64,000 bases of DNA from Tenacibaculum piscium (GCF_021390715.1 NZ_JAJGWT010000006.1:66410-130409); one strand, 5' to 3'; shown: positions 18,148 through 27,776, counted from the stretch's first letter. Notes: generated from the letters alone by a model not told the origin. A program made the numbers and translations.

Positions 18148-19851
18148 ATGGCAACAAATATTAAAAGGAGAAATTTTTTAAAAAATACTCTTTTAGCAAG
18201 TGGAGGAATACTTTTGGCAACCAATTTTATCAGTTGTAATGATGATGACGAAATAACAAATCCTATTCCTGATAATTTATCCGAAGAAAATTTTAAAGAA
18301 GGTGTCGCAAGTTTTGATCCTACAAATTCTCAAGTAATTATCTGGACACGATATACAACCGATAAATCTTCCGTAGCAATCACTTGGCAAGTAGCAACAG
18401 ATATCAAATTTAAAAATATTGTACGTCAATCCGAAGTAATTACAGATGCTTCTAGAGATTATACAATCGCTATCGAAGTAAAAGAATTAGCCGAAAATCA
18501 AAAATTATATTACCGTTTTATCAATATAAAAGATAAAACAACTTCTGTAATCGGTGAAACATTAACTTTCGGAACGAAAACTTCTGATGTGAAATTAGCC
18601 GTAACTTCTTGTGCAAATTATGCCTACGGATATTTTAATGTCTATGAAGCAATTAACAAATCGGAGGCTGAAGTTGTCGTGCATTTAGGCGATTATATCT
18701 ACGAATATGGCGAAAATACGTACGGCTCATTTAGAATGCCAAATCCAAAAGGTGAAATAATTTCTTTAGATGATTATAGAACTCGTTATCGCCAATATCG
18801 TTCGGATAATAAATTAAAAGAGTTGCATCAAAAGAAACCATTTATTTGTATTTGGGACGATCACGAAGTTGCAAACGATTCGTATAAAGATGGTGCTGAA
18901 AATCATCAAGAAAACGAAGGAAGTTACACCGTTCGAAAAAATAGTGCGTTACAAGCATACAGCGAATATTTACCAAATACGACTAATATTGTTGATAATG
19001 CTATCATTTATAGAAATCTGAAAATAGGAAATTTAGCCGATTTAATTTTATTAGATACTCGAATTATAGGACGAGAAAAGCAGTTAAATTATGCAGATTT
19101 CTACACTTCAAAAGGAGAATTTGATATTCCTAGTTTTCAAAAAGAATGGCTGAATCCAAATAGAACGATGTTAGGAACTACGCAAAAAACATGGGTTACG
19201 AATCAAATAAAAACATCAAATGCGAGTTGGCAAATTATTGGGCAACAAGTTTTGATGGGGAAAATGTTAATGCCCGCAGAATTATTACCGATTTTAGCAC
19301 GTGTTTCGGCAGAAGCTGAAACGAAAGGTGGCGCATCGGCGGAAACTTTTGGTGCTTTTCAAAAAGCAATTACCGAATTGGTTATTATCAAAACAAGATT
19401 TTTGAAAAAAGATCCAAGTTTAACGCCTCAAGAAATAGCCAGAATAAAAACCGTTTTACCATACAATTTAGATGCTTGGGACGGTTATTTTATGGAAAGA
19501 GAAGCACTTTTAGCAAGTTTCAAAAACAAAAAAGTAGTTGTTTTAGCAGGTGATACGCATAATGCTTGGCAAAGTGATTTAACCAATGCAAATGGAGATA
19601 AAGTAGGTGTAGAATTAGCGACAAGTTCAGTATCATCACCAGGATTAGAAAAATATTTAGGCGAAGGAGCATTACAACTCGAAAAAGCATTACAACTTTT
19701 AGTCGATGATTTAAAGTATAGCGATTTCTCACAAAGAGGTTTTATGGAATTACATATAAATCAAGCATCGGTAGTTTCGAATTGGAAATATGTAAGTACT
19801 GTAATTAGCGAAACTTATACCACAAAAACAGGACACAGTGTAACGGTTTAA
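18148..19851 (+). CDS. PhoD-like alkaline phosphatase
   Basis: 567 residues. N-terminus NIKRRNFLKNTLLASGGILLATNFISC combines a twin-arginine export motif with a lipobox, so a Tat-exported lipoprotein is likely. PhoD N-terminal beta domain first, then the metallophosphatase part: VTSCANYAYGYFNVYEAI, VVHLGDYIYEYGE, IWDDHEVANDSYKDGA and VLAGDTHNAWQSDL, which supply the metal ligands. PhoD enzymes hydrolyse phosphomonoesters/diesters with Ca and Fe. It stands alone between two terminators; no Pho-type regulatory site was recognised. Confidence 0.93.
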   Translation: MATNIKRRNFLKNTLLASGGILLATNFISCNDDDEITNPIPDNLSEENFKEGVASFDPTNSQVIIWTRYTTDKSSVAITWQVATDIKFKNIVRQSEVITDASRDYTIAIEVKELAENQKLYYRFINIKDKTTSVIGETLTFGTKTSDVKLAVTSCANYAYGYFNVYEAINKSEAEVVVHLGDYIYEYGENTYGSFRMPNPKGEIISLDDYRTRYRQYRSDNKLKELHQKKPFICIWDDHEVANDSYKDGAENHQENEGSYTVRKNSALQAYSEYLPNTTNIVDNAIIYRNLKIGNLADLILLDTRIIGREKQLNYADFYTSKGEFDIPSFQKEWLNPNRTMLGTTQKTWVTNQIKTSNASWQIIGQQVLMGKMLMPAELLPILARVSAEAETKGGASAETFGAFQKAITELVIIKTRFLKKDPSLTPQEIARIKTVLPYNLDAWDGYFMEREALLASFKNKKVVVLAGDTHNAWQSDLTNANGDKVGVELATSSVSSPGLEKYLGEGALQLEKALQLLVDDLKYSDFSQRGFMELHINQASVVSNWKYVSTVISETYTTKTGHSVTV

Positions 19852-19894
19852 AATCAGTCTATTAAATATCAAAAATATTAAAATCATATAAAAT

Positions 19895-19927
19895 AGTTCC
19901 TTGAAATTTATTTTGAGGAACTCTTTT
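19895..19927 (+). terminator. intrinsic terminator after the PhoD-like gene
   Basis: 12-bp stem with two G-T pairs (arms 19895-19906 and 19911-19922), 4-nt loop, followed by a T-rich stretch. Confidence 0.7.
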
Positions 19928-19943
19928 ATTTTAAATATTTTTT

Positions 19944-20030
19944 GGAGCTATTTCCCGCTTTCCGCACTCGCTCTTTTTTTGAAAAAAATCAAAAAAAGGA
20001 GCTCAAACAAAGCTTCAATCGGGGCTAGGG
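19944..20030. repeat. palindromic intergenic repeat element
   Basis: An 87-bp non-coding element more GC-rich than its surroundings. Its inner part is a perfect 10-bp inverted repeat (19973-19982 with 19989-19998) extended by a further three pairs across a one-base bulge; outer blocks TTTCCCGCTTT and AAAGC...ATCGGGG are partly complementary. I recall elements with the same ends (GCTATTTCCCGC ... ATCGGGGCTAGG) dispersed in other Flavobacteriaceae genomes, from memory only. Only one copy was noticed in this window. Confidence 0.6.
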
Positions 20031-20121
20031 GTATTTGCAAATTATTGAAATTATGTAAAAAAACAAGTTACTTCTCTAAAAAATAAAATCGTATCATTGT
20101 GTTTAATAACAGTGTGTTTTT

Positions 20122-20970
20122 ATGAAAAAATTAATAGGATGTCTTCTTTTTATTTTACTAAGTAACTGTAAAAATTATGGCGAATTAAAGCTTCAATATA
20201 ATTTACCTAAAAAATTAGCAGAAGTTTCAGGAATCGAAAAAATAAACAATAGTAATTTACTTTGGATGCATAATGATAGTGGTAATAAAGCCGTTATTTA
20301 TGGTGTTGATTCAAAAGGAAAAATCATCAGAGAAATCGCTATCAATGCCAAAAATAATGATTGGGAAGATATGACATCCGATGAAAAAGGAAACTTATAT
20401 ATTGCCGATTTTGGAAATAATGATAACACTCGGAAAAATTTAAAAATACTTAAAATTAAGCATCAAGATTTAGTAGAAAAAGAAGCTGTTGATGTCGATA
20501 AAATTAAGTTTTCGTATGCTTCTCAAACAAAATTTCCTCCTAAAAAGAAACATCGTTTTTTTGATGCTGAAAGCTTATTATATAATGACGGATTTTTATA
20601 TTTTTTCACCAAAAGTAGGGTTAAAAATAACTACGGAAAAACAACTTTGTATAAAATTCCTGCCCAAAAAGGAACACATATAGCACAGCGTATTTCAAGT
20701 TTTGAAACTTGTAATGATTTATCTTGTTCGATAACTGCTAGTGCGATTGCTCCTAATGGAAAAAAAGTGGCGTTATTAAATCATCAATCGGTTTTTATTT
20801 TTAGTGATTTTAAAAAAGATGATTTCTTTTCAGGAAAAATTCAGGAATTTCCCTTAGGTTTTGTTTCGCAAAAAGAAAGCATCACTTTTAAAGATCATAA
20901 TACGTTGTATATTGCTGATGAAAAAGCACATGGAAAAGGTGGGAAATTATATGAGTTTTCGCTTAAATAA
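20122..20970 (+). CDS. hypothetical lipoprotein, beta-propeller-like
   Basis: 282 residues. Signal peptide with lipobox (GCLLFILLSNC, Cys near residue 16). The body has repeated short strand blocks of NHL/propeller type: LWMHNDSGNKAVIYGVDSKG, DWEDMTSDEKGNLYIADFGNN, FFDAESLLYNDGFLYFFTKS, SITASAIAPNGKKVALLNHQ, ESITFKDHNTLYIADE. The DWEDM...LYIADFGDN pattern occurs in secreted propeller-like proteins of the phylum. No catalytic motif can be pointed to. It ends 8 nt inside the convergent DUF423 gene. Confidence 0.7.
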   Translation: MKKLIGCLLFILLSNCKNYGELKLQYNLPKKLAEVSGIEKINNSNLLWMHNDSGNKAVIYGVDSKGKIIREIAINAKNNDWEDMTSDEKGNLYIADFGNNDNTRKNLKILKIKHQDLVEKEAVDVDKIKFSYASQTKFPPKKKHRFFDAESLLYNDGFLYFFTKSRVKNNYGKTTLYKIPAQKGTHIAQRISSFETCNDLSCSITASAIAPNGKKVALLNHQSVFIFSDFKKDDFFSGKIQEFPLGFVSQKESITFKDHNTLYIADEKAHGKGGKLYEFSLK

Positions 20971-21358
20971 ATGCAACTAAAAGCAGTATCCAGCCGATAA
21001 CTAATAACAAACCGCCAAGAGGTGTAATTGGTCCTAAAAATGACATTTTTTTTCCTTTGGCATCGGATAAAACTAATCCGTAAATACTAAATGAAAAAAG
21101 AAAAGTTCCGATAATAAAAGCAAAACTCATCAAGGTATTTGCTGTTGAATTTAATATTGAATTTGACGTTGAAAAATAATTCCCTATAAACAATAAAACA
21201 AGGGCGTGATACATTTGATATTTTACGCCTGTTTCAAACGATTTTAATTGTTCTTCGGATAAAATTTTCTTTAAAGCGTGTGCGCCAAAAGCTCCAAAAA
21301 TTACGGCTAATCCGCCAAATAAAGCGCCTGATATTACTACTATTTGTTGTGTTATCAT
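20963..21358 (-). CDS. DUF423 family membrane protein
   Basis: 131 residues, four hydrophobic segments. The N-terminal pattern SGALFGGLAVIFGAFGAHALKK, followed by FETGVKYQMYHALVLLFIG, is the DUF423 (YgdD) signature; the C-terminal part LGPITPLGGLLLVIGWILLLVAF completes it. Small inner-membrane protein of unknown function. It overlaps the convergent lipoprotein gene by 8 nt. Confidence 0.9.
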   Translation of the reverse strand: MITQQIVVISGALFGGLAVIFGAFGAHALKKILSEEQLKSFETGVKYQMYHALVLLFIGNYFSTSNSILNSTANTLMSFAFIIGTFLFSFSIYGLVLSDAKGKKMSFLGPITPLGGLLLVIGWILLLVAFI

Positions 21359-21383
21359 TTTAAAAAATTAAGAGAATAAAATA

Positions 21384-24300
21384 TTAAAAATTAAAGCCCA
21401 TTGCAAAAGACCATTGCAAACCATCTTGGCTATGAAATGTAGCTATATTTGCGGTCATCATGTTTGTCATATTAAAGAAAATTCCGCCACCGATCGAGGT
21501 TTTTATATCCTGTAAAGTAAGCTCATTAAGCCATACTTTTCCATAATCAAAACCAGCATAAATACCAAGATGTAAAGGTAGTATACTTGTCTTTAATTTC
21601 TTTATGTTTACTCGAATATCGGTACTATGATATGCCGAATTTTTACTTGTAAATCGTTCGTTTCTGTATCCTCGTAATCCGTTATTTGCTCCTAGATTTG
21701 CTCCTTGATAAAAGGCAAAAGTATCCCCAAAAATAAAATGACTTTTCACTTTGGTTGCCAATACTACTTGACCGCTCGGAATTAGTTTATAATCAAAAGA
21801 AATCGCAGGAATTAGATAACTAAAATTATTGTTCTCATTTATAGTATTCAGATTTGCTGTATAACCAATTCGAAATAACATTTTCATTCCCATGGTTGTA
21901 AAAGCTTTGTTATCCGTGTTTTCAAATTCGTAACTGGCTTCGGCATTCACAAAGTCTTGACGCTTAAAAGTAACTGATTCTAAAGGTGTTGTAATAAAAC
22001 GATGGTTTGTTTTATCGATTTTAAAGGATTGAAAATTAATGCCTAATTTTACTTCGGCTTCTAAATCGCCTTTCCAATGTAGGGCAGTTCCTGTTATAAA
22101 TTTCTTTATTTTTACTCGATTATAATTTTTATCTTTAAGGTTATTTGCTTCTAAATTGATGGAATTATTCCCAAATCCGAAGAAATTAATAGCATAATTT
22201 GGGCTTGTATATAAGGCGTTTACACTTACATTCCAATTGCCAATAACATTGGCAAATTCGCTGGAATAGTTTAGTTCAAAACCATCAGTAGCAAAATAAT
22301 AAGCACCTGAAATTTTATGTTGTGAGGTAAACGGATTTCGTTCAAAACCGTTGATAGTATACGTATTTGAAAAGCCTATTTTTACACGGTCATCAGGGTT
22401 CATTCCGATAACGGGTTTGAGAACATTTGCGTTATTTTTCAGCTTTTTATAATTGTACGTATTTGTTTGATAATCGTCCGTTAATTTTTTGTGAATATTT
22501 GTACTATTCTTGGTCGTAAAGGTATTTTTGGTTGATTTATGATCGTATATTGTAACTTTTTTAGTGTTTAAAATCGTGTATTTATCGTTGTTTTGTCCTC
22601 CGATAATTCGCAGTTTAATCAAATGATTTCCGGTACCTTTTACCATAAAAACATCATCATCTGCCAAGCCATAAATCCATAATTCTTTTGTTTGTTTTTT
22701 ATCATAAATTCTTTGATGAAAAATCGTTGCTTTTTTTCCTTTTTTGATGCGATACGCTGTTACTTTGGTGCGTCCGTTTGGCAATCGAATGATATCAAAC
22801 CAATCGTCTTTTACAGTTCCTTTAATTACTTGAAATTTATTGATATGTTTAAAATAAGCATCGGATATTTTCTGCAAATTTTTTCTTCTTCCAATTAGTT
22901 TTCGTTTGATTTCTTGGGTATTTTTTCCTTGAATTTCTTTTGGGAAATTTTCAAAAGCGTTGTCGATAATTTCATCGGTAATATTATTGGTAATATGTTT
23001 TACTTGTGCGTCCCAAATGCTTTTATCAGATTTATTAATTAGTGCCATATCCAACGGATATGGTTCTAAATTAAACCATTTTGGGCTTTTTAAGGTTTCT
23101 TTATAGGGTTTCATTAATCGCAAAGCGGGAATAATTCTAGTAGCGATATTTAACAAAAATCCATCACCCATAATTGAAAAAGCCTGGTCTCTATCTCTTG
23201 GAACGGGGCGATAAATAGTACGTTTATTTTCTTTGAAAACAGCCCATCGCCATTGATCTTCATGTCTATCCCAATCACCGATTAGCATGTCAAATAAACG
23301 TGCTTTTATGTAAGCAGATTCGTCTAATTGATGTTTTTCATTTTTTGATAGATTGCTTAATAAATCATCGGTACTAATTATTTCATTTGAAAATCCAAAG
23401 CTACTTTTATCCTGATGTCCTGAAGAAGCTCGTTCTTCAATCATGTATAATTCATTGCCGAAATCGGCATTAAAAGCACCCAAGACATGTTGTTTTGGAA
23501 CGTAATATAAAACAGGATTTGCGTGATAAATTCCCACGGCATCGCTTAAAGTTCCGATAACAAATGGGGCGTAAGGATGCGCACCTGTAAAGGCATCGAG
23601 CAGTAAATTCTCGGTGTAGGTATCGTTAAATTGTCCATCTAAATAATAGTCTTTAAAGGCAACGGCTTGTAAGTATTGCACGGCATTTTTTCGCAAAGCA
23701 CGCATTACATATTCTCGTCCTTTTTTATCTTTTAATCGCAATGATTTTGATTGATTTCCACCTCCTTTTCGAACGGGTTTTAATCCGCCAAAAAGCGTGT
23801 CTAAATTTACGGTAGGTGCGGTTATTTTTGTGCCAAAATCTTTTCGATAACGTTTTCCCCAAAAATATTCAAATACTTTTGTTTTTTCAACTTCCTTATC
23901 GGTGTAAATACTTGCTTTTTTTTGAGTGATATTTCGATGCGGATACGTAGTAAAATTCTTTTTTTTATCCGCAGGAAAAATAGCTGTTTGATATACTTTT
24001 TTAGCTTCTTTTTCTGAATAAAAATGAACTTCTGAACTTCCATCAGTATAAATATTTAATTGTGCAAAACCTTGACTTGCATAGGTAAATTTTGCTCCAC
24101 CTGCCAATTTGGTTGGTGTAGTTTTAGAACCTGAACCACTAATAATTTGAACAATATTATTTTGTTCAATATATTGTAAACTGTGTTCATGCCCAGAGAT
24201 AAAAATGGTTTTTTCATTTTCTTGAGCCAGTGTTACCAGATGCTTTTTAAGTTCATTATATTTTTTATTTTGCAAATCGGTATTGGTAATTCCTGTTGTT

Positions 24301-25106
24301 TTTCGTAGGATATTTTTTAATGTTCCTAAAACAGGAAGTGGACTCAAATGACTTTTAAAAGAATAATAACCACCATGAGAACCGTTGGTAAATAACGGGT
24401 GATGTATGGCAATTAGGGTTGTTTTTCCGTTGGATTTTTTGAGCAAACTTTTAAATTCTTCTAAAAATTTTGCTCTTGTTTTGATGTTGCAATTATCATT
24501 TATTTTAGGATGTTTATTCCAATTTGTTACATACCAATGCGAATCAACAATAATTAAAACAACTTTTTTACTGATAGTTACTTTTTTTAAAGGACAGCCA
24601 TTCTCGGGGAGAAAAGTGTTTTTTCCTAAGGCTTTTTCGACTAATTTTTCTTCTCTTTTTAAGCCTTCTAAACCGTTGTACCAATCATGATTTCCTGGGA
24701 TAAAAATAGTATTACCTGCAAATTTTTCAGCAATATCGGTTTGTACTTTAATTCGATGTTTTGCTAACGGATATTTTTTAGAATTTTCGGGAGGAATACC
24801 AGTTTCATAGACATTATCACCTAAAAAAAGCAAGGTTGAATTTTTAGGAGCTGTGCGAATATGTTTATTTAAATATTTTAATGCAGGCGATATTTTTCCT
24901 AAATCAGAATTTCCAGCATCGCCAATTAAATAAAAAGTATGGGCTATTTTTTTATCAGAATTTGGGTTGTTTTTTTCTTTTGCAAGATTTTTTACGGTAT
25001 TTTTATCGGCATATTGAGCTTTGTACGTTGCACAATTATTGAACAGCGTACTTATAATCACCAGAAAAAAGAATACTAAATATCTAAAATTTCCCCTAAA
25101 ATTCAT
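21384..25106 (-). CDS. calcineurin-like phosphoesterase / kinase-like / outer-membrane beta-barrel fusion
   Basis: 1240 residues, lipoprotein signal (Cys near residue 25). Residues 55-345 are a calcineurin-like phosphoesterase with all metal motifs: GDAG 62-65, GDNV 96-99, GNHD 138-141, HH 235-236, GHEH 305-308. Residues about 440-680 have a kinase-like layout of the CotH/FAM20/HipA kind: glycine-rich GGGNQSKSLRL 448-458, EYVMRALRK 465-473, YMIEER 554-559, GDWDRHEDQW 610-619 and RPVPRDRDQAF 633-643. From about 810 a beta region with DDDVF and GGQNNDKY, and from about 900 a barrel of surface-antigen/Omp85 type with a late FDYGKVW. Usually named only metallophosphoesterase; the kinase-like reading is mine. 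The gene lies 63 nt after selO on the same strand. Confidence 0.8.
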   Translation of the reverse strand: MNFRGNFRYLVFFFLVIISTLFNNCATYKAQYADKNTVKNLAKEKNNPNSDKKIAHTFYLIGDAGNSDLGKISPALKYLNKHIRTAPKNSTLLFLGDNVYETGIPPENSKKYPLAKHRIKVQTDIAEKFAGNTIFIPGNHDWYNGLEGLKREEKLVEKALGKNTFLPENGCPLKKVTISKKVVLIIVDSHWYVTNWNKHPKINDNCNIKTRAKFLEEFKSLLKKSNGKTTLIAIHHPLFTNGSHGGYYSFKSHLSPLPVLGTLKNILRKTTGITNTDLQNKKYNELKKHLVTLAQENEKTIFISGHEHSLQYIEQNNIVQIISGSGSKTTPTKLAGGAKFTYASQGFAQLNIYTDGSSEVHFYSEKEAKKVYQTAIFPADKKKNFTTYPHRNITQKKASIYTDKEVEKTKVFEYFWGKRYRKDFGTKITAPTVNLDTLFGGLKPVRKGGGNQSKSLRLKDKKGREYVMRALRKNAVQYLQAVAFKDYYLDGQFNDTYTENLLLDAFTGAHPYAPFVIGTLSDAVGIYHANPVLYYVPKQHVLGAFNADFGNELYMIEERASSGHQDKSSFGFSNEIISTDDLLSNLSKNEKHQLDESAYIKARLFDMLIGDWDRHEDQWRWAVFKENKRTIYRPVPRDRDQAFSIMGDGFLLNIATRIIPALRLMKPYKETLKSPKWFNLEPYPLDMALINKSDKSIWDAQVKHITNNITDEIIDNAFENFPKEIQGKNTQEIKRKLIGRRKNLQKISDAYFKHINKFQVIKGTVKDDWFDIIRLPNGRTKVTAYRIKKGKKATIFHQRIYDKKQTKELWIYGLADDDVFMVKGTGNHLIKLRIIGGQNNDKYTILNTKKVTIYDHKSTKNTFTTKNSTNIHKKLTDDYQTNTYNYKKLKNNANVLKPVIGMNPDDRVKIGFSNTYTINGFERNPFTSQHKISGAYYFATDGFELNYSSEFANVIGNWNVSVNALYTSPNYAINFFGFGNNSINLEANNLKDKNYNRVKIKKFITGTALHWKGDLEAEVKLGINFQSFKIDKTNHRFITTPLESVTFKRQDFVNAEASYEFENTDNKAFTTMGMKMLFRIGYTANLNTINENNNFSYLIPAISFDYKLIPSGQVVLATKVKSHFIFGDTFAFYQGANLGANNGLRGYRNERFTSKNSAYHSTDIRVNIKKLKTSILPLHLGIYAGFDYGKVWLNELTLQDIKTSIGGGIFFNMTNMMTANIATFHSQDGLQWSFAMGFNF

Positions 25107-25169
25107 CTCTCTTTAATTAGGCTGTAAAAATACTTTATATTCTTTTAATTCAGATGAAAAACACTCTTT

Positions 25170-26735
25170 TTAAGAACTACAACTTAATGCAGAACATCCA
25201 ATTTTATTACGAGCCCATTCTGGACGTTTTACAAACCATTTTTCATGCTTTGGTTGCTCATCATAAGGGTTTTTTAATAACTGATATAATTCCTCAATTA
25301 AATTATAATCATCTTTATTGGCAGCATCAATAGCTAATTGTGCCATATAATTTCGCAATACATATTTCGGATTTACAGCATTCATTTTTTCTTTTCTTAC
25401 TGAATCAGATAAAGTTTCTAGTTCTAATCTTTTTAAATAACGCTCAAACCAATCTTGCCAATGATTTTTTATTTCATCTTTAACTTCGATAATCGTATAA
25501 AATGCAATTTTTATGTTATCGAAAGCAGTTTCAAAAGTATCATCCGAAGAAATTAATGCTAAATTTCTAAAGAAAAGTGTCATATCGGTTTCTGTTAATT
25601 GCAACGTTTCTTCTAAACGACCAATTAATTCATAATCATTAGTATCCTCAGAAAATAAACCGATTTTCGATTTCATCATTTTTAAATATTTCTTTTGATA
25701 AATATCAGCATATTCATCTAAAATTTCTTGTAAAGGTGGCGCTTCTTCGATAAGCGGAAACAAGGCATTTGCCAATTGAAATAAATTCCAAACCCCAATT
25801 TGTGATTGATTTCCAAAGCGGTATCGCTTGTGCTGATTGTCGGTTGTATTTGGTGTCCAGCCAGTATCGTAGCCTTCTAACCATCCGTAAGGACCGTAAT
25901 CGATGGTTAATCCGAGGATAGACATATTGTCGGTATTCATAACGCCATGCACAAAACCAACACGTTGCCAATCGACAATCATTTCGATAGTTCGATTTCT
26001 TATTTCGGTTAAAAAATCAAGATATTTTTGTTTTCCTTCGGATGTAATTTCAGGATAAAAATGAGTAATCGTATAATCTGCTAATGTTTTTAAAGCAGGA
26101 TAATTTTTTCTAGATGATAAAATTTCAAAACTTCCAAAACGAATAAAACTTGGAGCTAAGCGGCTTACAATTGCACCTTTTTCATAGGCTGCATTTCCGT
26201 TGTATAACATATCTCTTAATACATTATCACCCGATAAACTTAACGATAAAGCTCTAGTTGTTGGAACGCCCAAATGAAACATTGCTTCGCTACATAAGTA
26301 TTCTCTTATTGATGAGCGTAAAACTGCTAAACCATCCGCAGTTCTTGAATATGGAGTTTCTCCAGCACCTTTTAATTGTATTGCCCAGCGTTTTTTGTTG
26401 TGTACAATTTCGGTTAAATTGATGGCTCTTCCATCGCCTAATTGTCCTGCCCAATTTCCAAACTGATGTCCGCCATAACACATCGCAAATGGATGCGTGT
26501 TTTCTAAGACTTTATTTCCTGTAAAAATATTTACAAAATCTTCTGATTTTGCATCTTCTTTAGTTAATCCAATTGCAGTTAACATTTCTTCTGAAACATG
26601 AAGTAACTTCGGATTTGCTGTTTTTTTAGGTTCAACAAACGAAAAACAAGCATCTAAAACTTGTCTTCTGGTGTTTTCTAAAATTTTATCGGCAGGTAAT
26701 TCTTTTGTAAAAGTATCTTGAATGTTAAGCTTCAT
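25170..26735 (-). CDS. selO: SelO/YdiU family protein adenylyltransferase (pseudokinase fold)
   Basis: 521 residues, normal length. Conserved blocks: YGGHQFGNWAGQLGDGRA (88-103), LKGAGETPYSRTADG (121-135) with Lys122 and the inverted nucleotide-binding residues, HGVMNTDNMSILG (263-275) and DYGPYGWLEGYD (279-290). SelO proteins transfer AMP from ATP to Ser/Thr/Tyr of target proteins and take part in redox control. The C-terminus ends ALSCSS, the place where eukaryotic SelO has selenocysteine; here it is cysteine. It is downstream of msrB and msrA on the same strand, which fits an oxidative-stress unit. Confidence 0.95.
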   Translation of the reverse strand: MKLNIQDTFTKELPADKILENTRRQVLDACFSFVEPKKTANPKLLHVSEEMLTAIGLTKEDAKSEDFVNIFTGNKVLENTHPFAMCYGGHQFGNWAGQLGDGRAINLTEIVHNKKRWAIQLKGAGETPYSRTADGLAVLRSSIREYLCSEAMFHLGVPTTRALSLSLSGDNVLRDMLYNGNAAYEKGAIVSRLAPSFIRFGSFEILSSRKNYPALKTLADYTITHFYPEITSEGKQKYLDFLTEIRNRTIEMIVDWQRVGFVHGVMNTDNMSILGLTIDYGPYGWLEGYDTGWTPNTTDNQHKRYRFGNQSQIGVWNLFQLANALFPLIEEAPPLQEILDEYADIYQKKYLKMMKSKIGLFSEDTNDYELIGRLEETLQLTETDMTLFFRNLALISSDDTFETAFDNIKIAFYTIIEVKDEIKNHWQDWFERYLKRLELETLSDSVRKEKMNAVNPKYVLRNYMAQLAIDAANKDDYNLIEELYQLLKNPYDEQPKHEKWFVKRPEWARNKIGCSALSCSS

Positions 26736-26773
26736 TTGTGTTTGGATAAATGGATTGACAAAATTACGGTAAA

Positions 26774-27313
26774 TTACTTTAATTTATGAGCATGTAATTT
26801 TCGAAGTGTTGCTAATTTTGGCGAAATAACAAAACTACAATAACCTTGTGTTTGGTTTTGTCTGTAATAATTTTGATGAGCTATTTCTGCTTCGTAAAAA
26901 ATAGAATATGGACTAACTTCTGTAACAATTTTATCTTCATAAAAAGGAGCAACTTCAGTTAAAACAATTTCTGAAATTTCTTTTTGAGCTTCATTATGAT
27001 AAAAAATTACAGAACGATATGCTGTTCCTTTATCCGCTCCTTGCTGATTTAAGGTTGTCGGATTGTGAGTTGTCATAAAAATAATTAAAATATCTTGATA
27101 CGAAATAATATTTGCATCAAAAGTAAGTTGAATTACTTCGGCATGTCCTGTTAATCCAGAACAAACTTCTCTATATGTTGGATGTCCTGGTACATTTCCG
27201 CCAGCATAACCAGAAACTACTTTTTCAATACCTTTTACTTCCTGAAAAACGGCTTCTATACACCAAAAACATCCACCGCCTAAGGTGGCTATTTGTAAAT
27301 TTTTACTTGTCAT
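26774..27313 (-). CDS. msrA: peptide-methionine (S)-S-oxide reductase
   Basis: 179 residues. Active-site motif GGGCFWCIEAVFQ with nucleophile Cys15, followed by KVVSGYAGG, HPTYREVCSGLTGHAEVIQ and the resolving-Cys region QGYCSF. Repairs the S-epimer of methionine sulfoxide using thioredoxin. No signal peptide, so cytoplasmic. It follows msrB by 13 nt and precedes selO, all read leftwards. Confidence 0.97.
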   Translation of the reverse strand: MTSKNLQIATLGGGCFWCIEAVFQEVKGIEKVVSGYAGGNVPGHPTYREVCSGLTGHAEVIQLTFDANIISYQDILIIFMTTHNPTTLNQQGADKGTAYRSVIFYHNEAQKEISEIVLTEVAPFYEDKIVTEVSPYSIFYEAEIAHQNYYRQNQTQGYCSFVISPKLATLRKLHAHKLK

Positions 27314-27326
27314 TAATTGATTTTTT

Positions 27327-27776
27327 TTAATTTTTATCTAAAATCATTGATTCCGAATTGATGCAATATCTTAAACCACTTGGCTCAGGACCATCAGGAA
27401 AAACGTGTCCTAAATGTGCATCACAAGTATTGCATAAAACTTCTACTCGTACCATTCCCAAAGTACTATCTCTATGATATTTAATGGCATTTTCGGCAAT
27501 TGGTTGGGTAAAACTAGGCCATCCTGAGCTTGAATCGAATTTAATAGTAGCATCAAATAAAGGCGTATCGCAACAAGTACAATTGTATTTTCCTTCATCA
27601 TAAGTAGTACATAATTCTCCAGAAAAAGGACGTTCCGTTCCTTTTAAACGGGTAATTCTGAATTGTTCATCTGTTAATAATTCTTTCCATTGAGTTTCAG
27701 TTTTTTCAACTCTTTTTATTGGTGTTGGATTGCCATTTACAGCAAAATGAATGATTTTTTTCCAAGTAAGTATCAT
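27327..27776 (-). CDS. msrB: peptide-methionine (R)-S-oxide reductase
   Basis: 149 residues. Catalytic motif RYCINS with Cys138; zinc-binding pairs Cys66/Cys69 and Cys115/Cys118; the signature SGWPSFTQPI and HLGHVFPDGP are present. Repairs the R-epimer of methionine sulfoxide in proteins, complementing MsrA. Cytoplasmic. First gene of a probable msrB-msrA-selO unit, divergent from the HD gene. Confidence 0.97.
   Translation of the reverse strand: MILTWKKIIHFAVNGNPTPIKRVEKTETQWKELLTDEQFRITRLKGTERPFSGELCTTYDEGKYNCTCCDTPLFDATIKFDSSSGWPSFTQPIAENAIKYHRDSTLGMVRVEVLCNTCDAHLGHVFPDGPEPSGLRYCINSESMILDKN

Noticed and set aside
19901..20086. Small plus-strand protein of 61 residues
   Set aside because: It runs through a terminator hairpin and the palindromic repeat element, and has no protein-like character.
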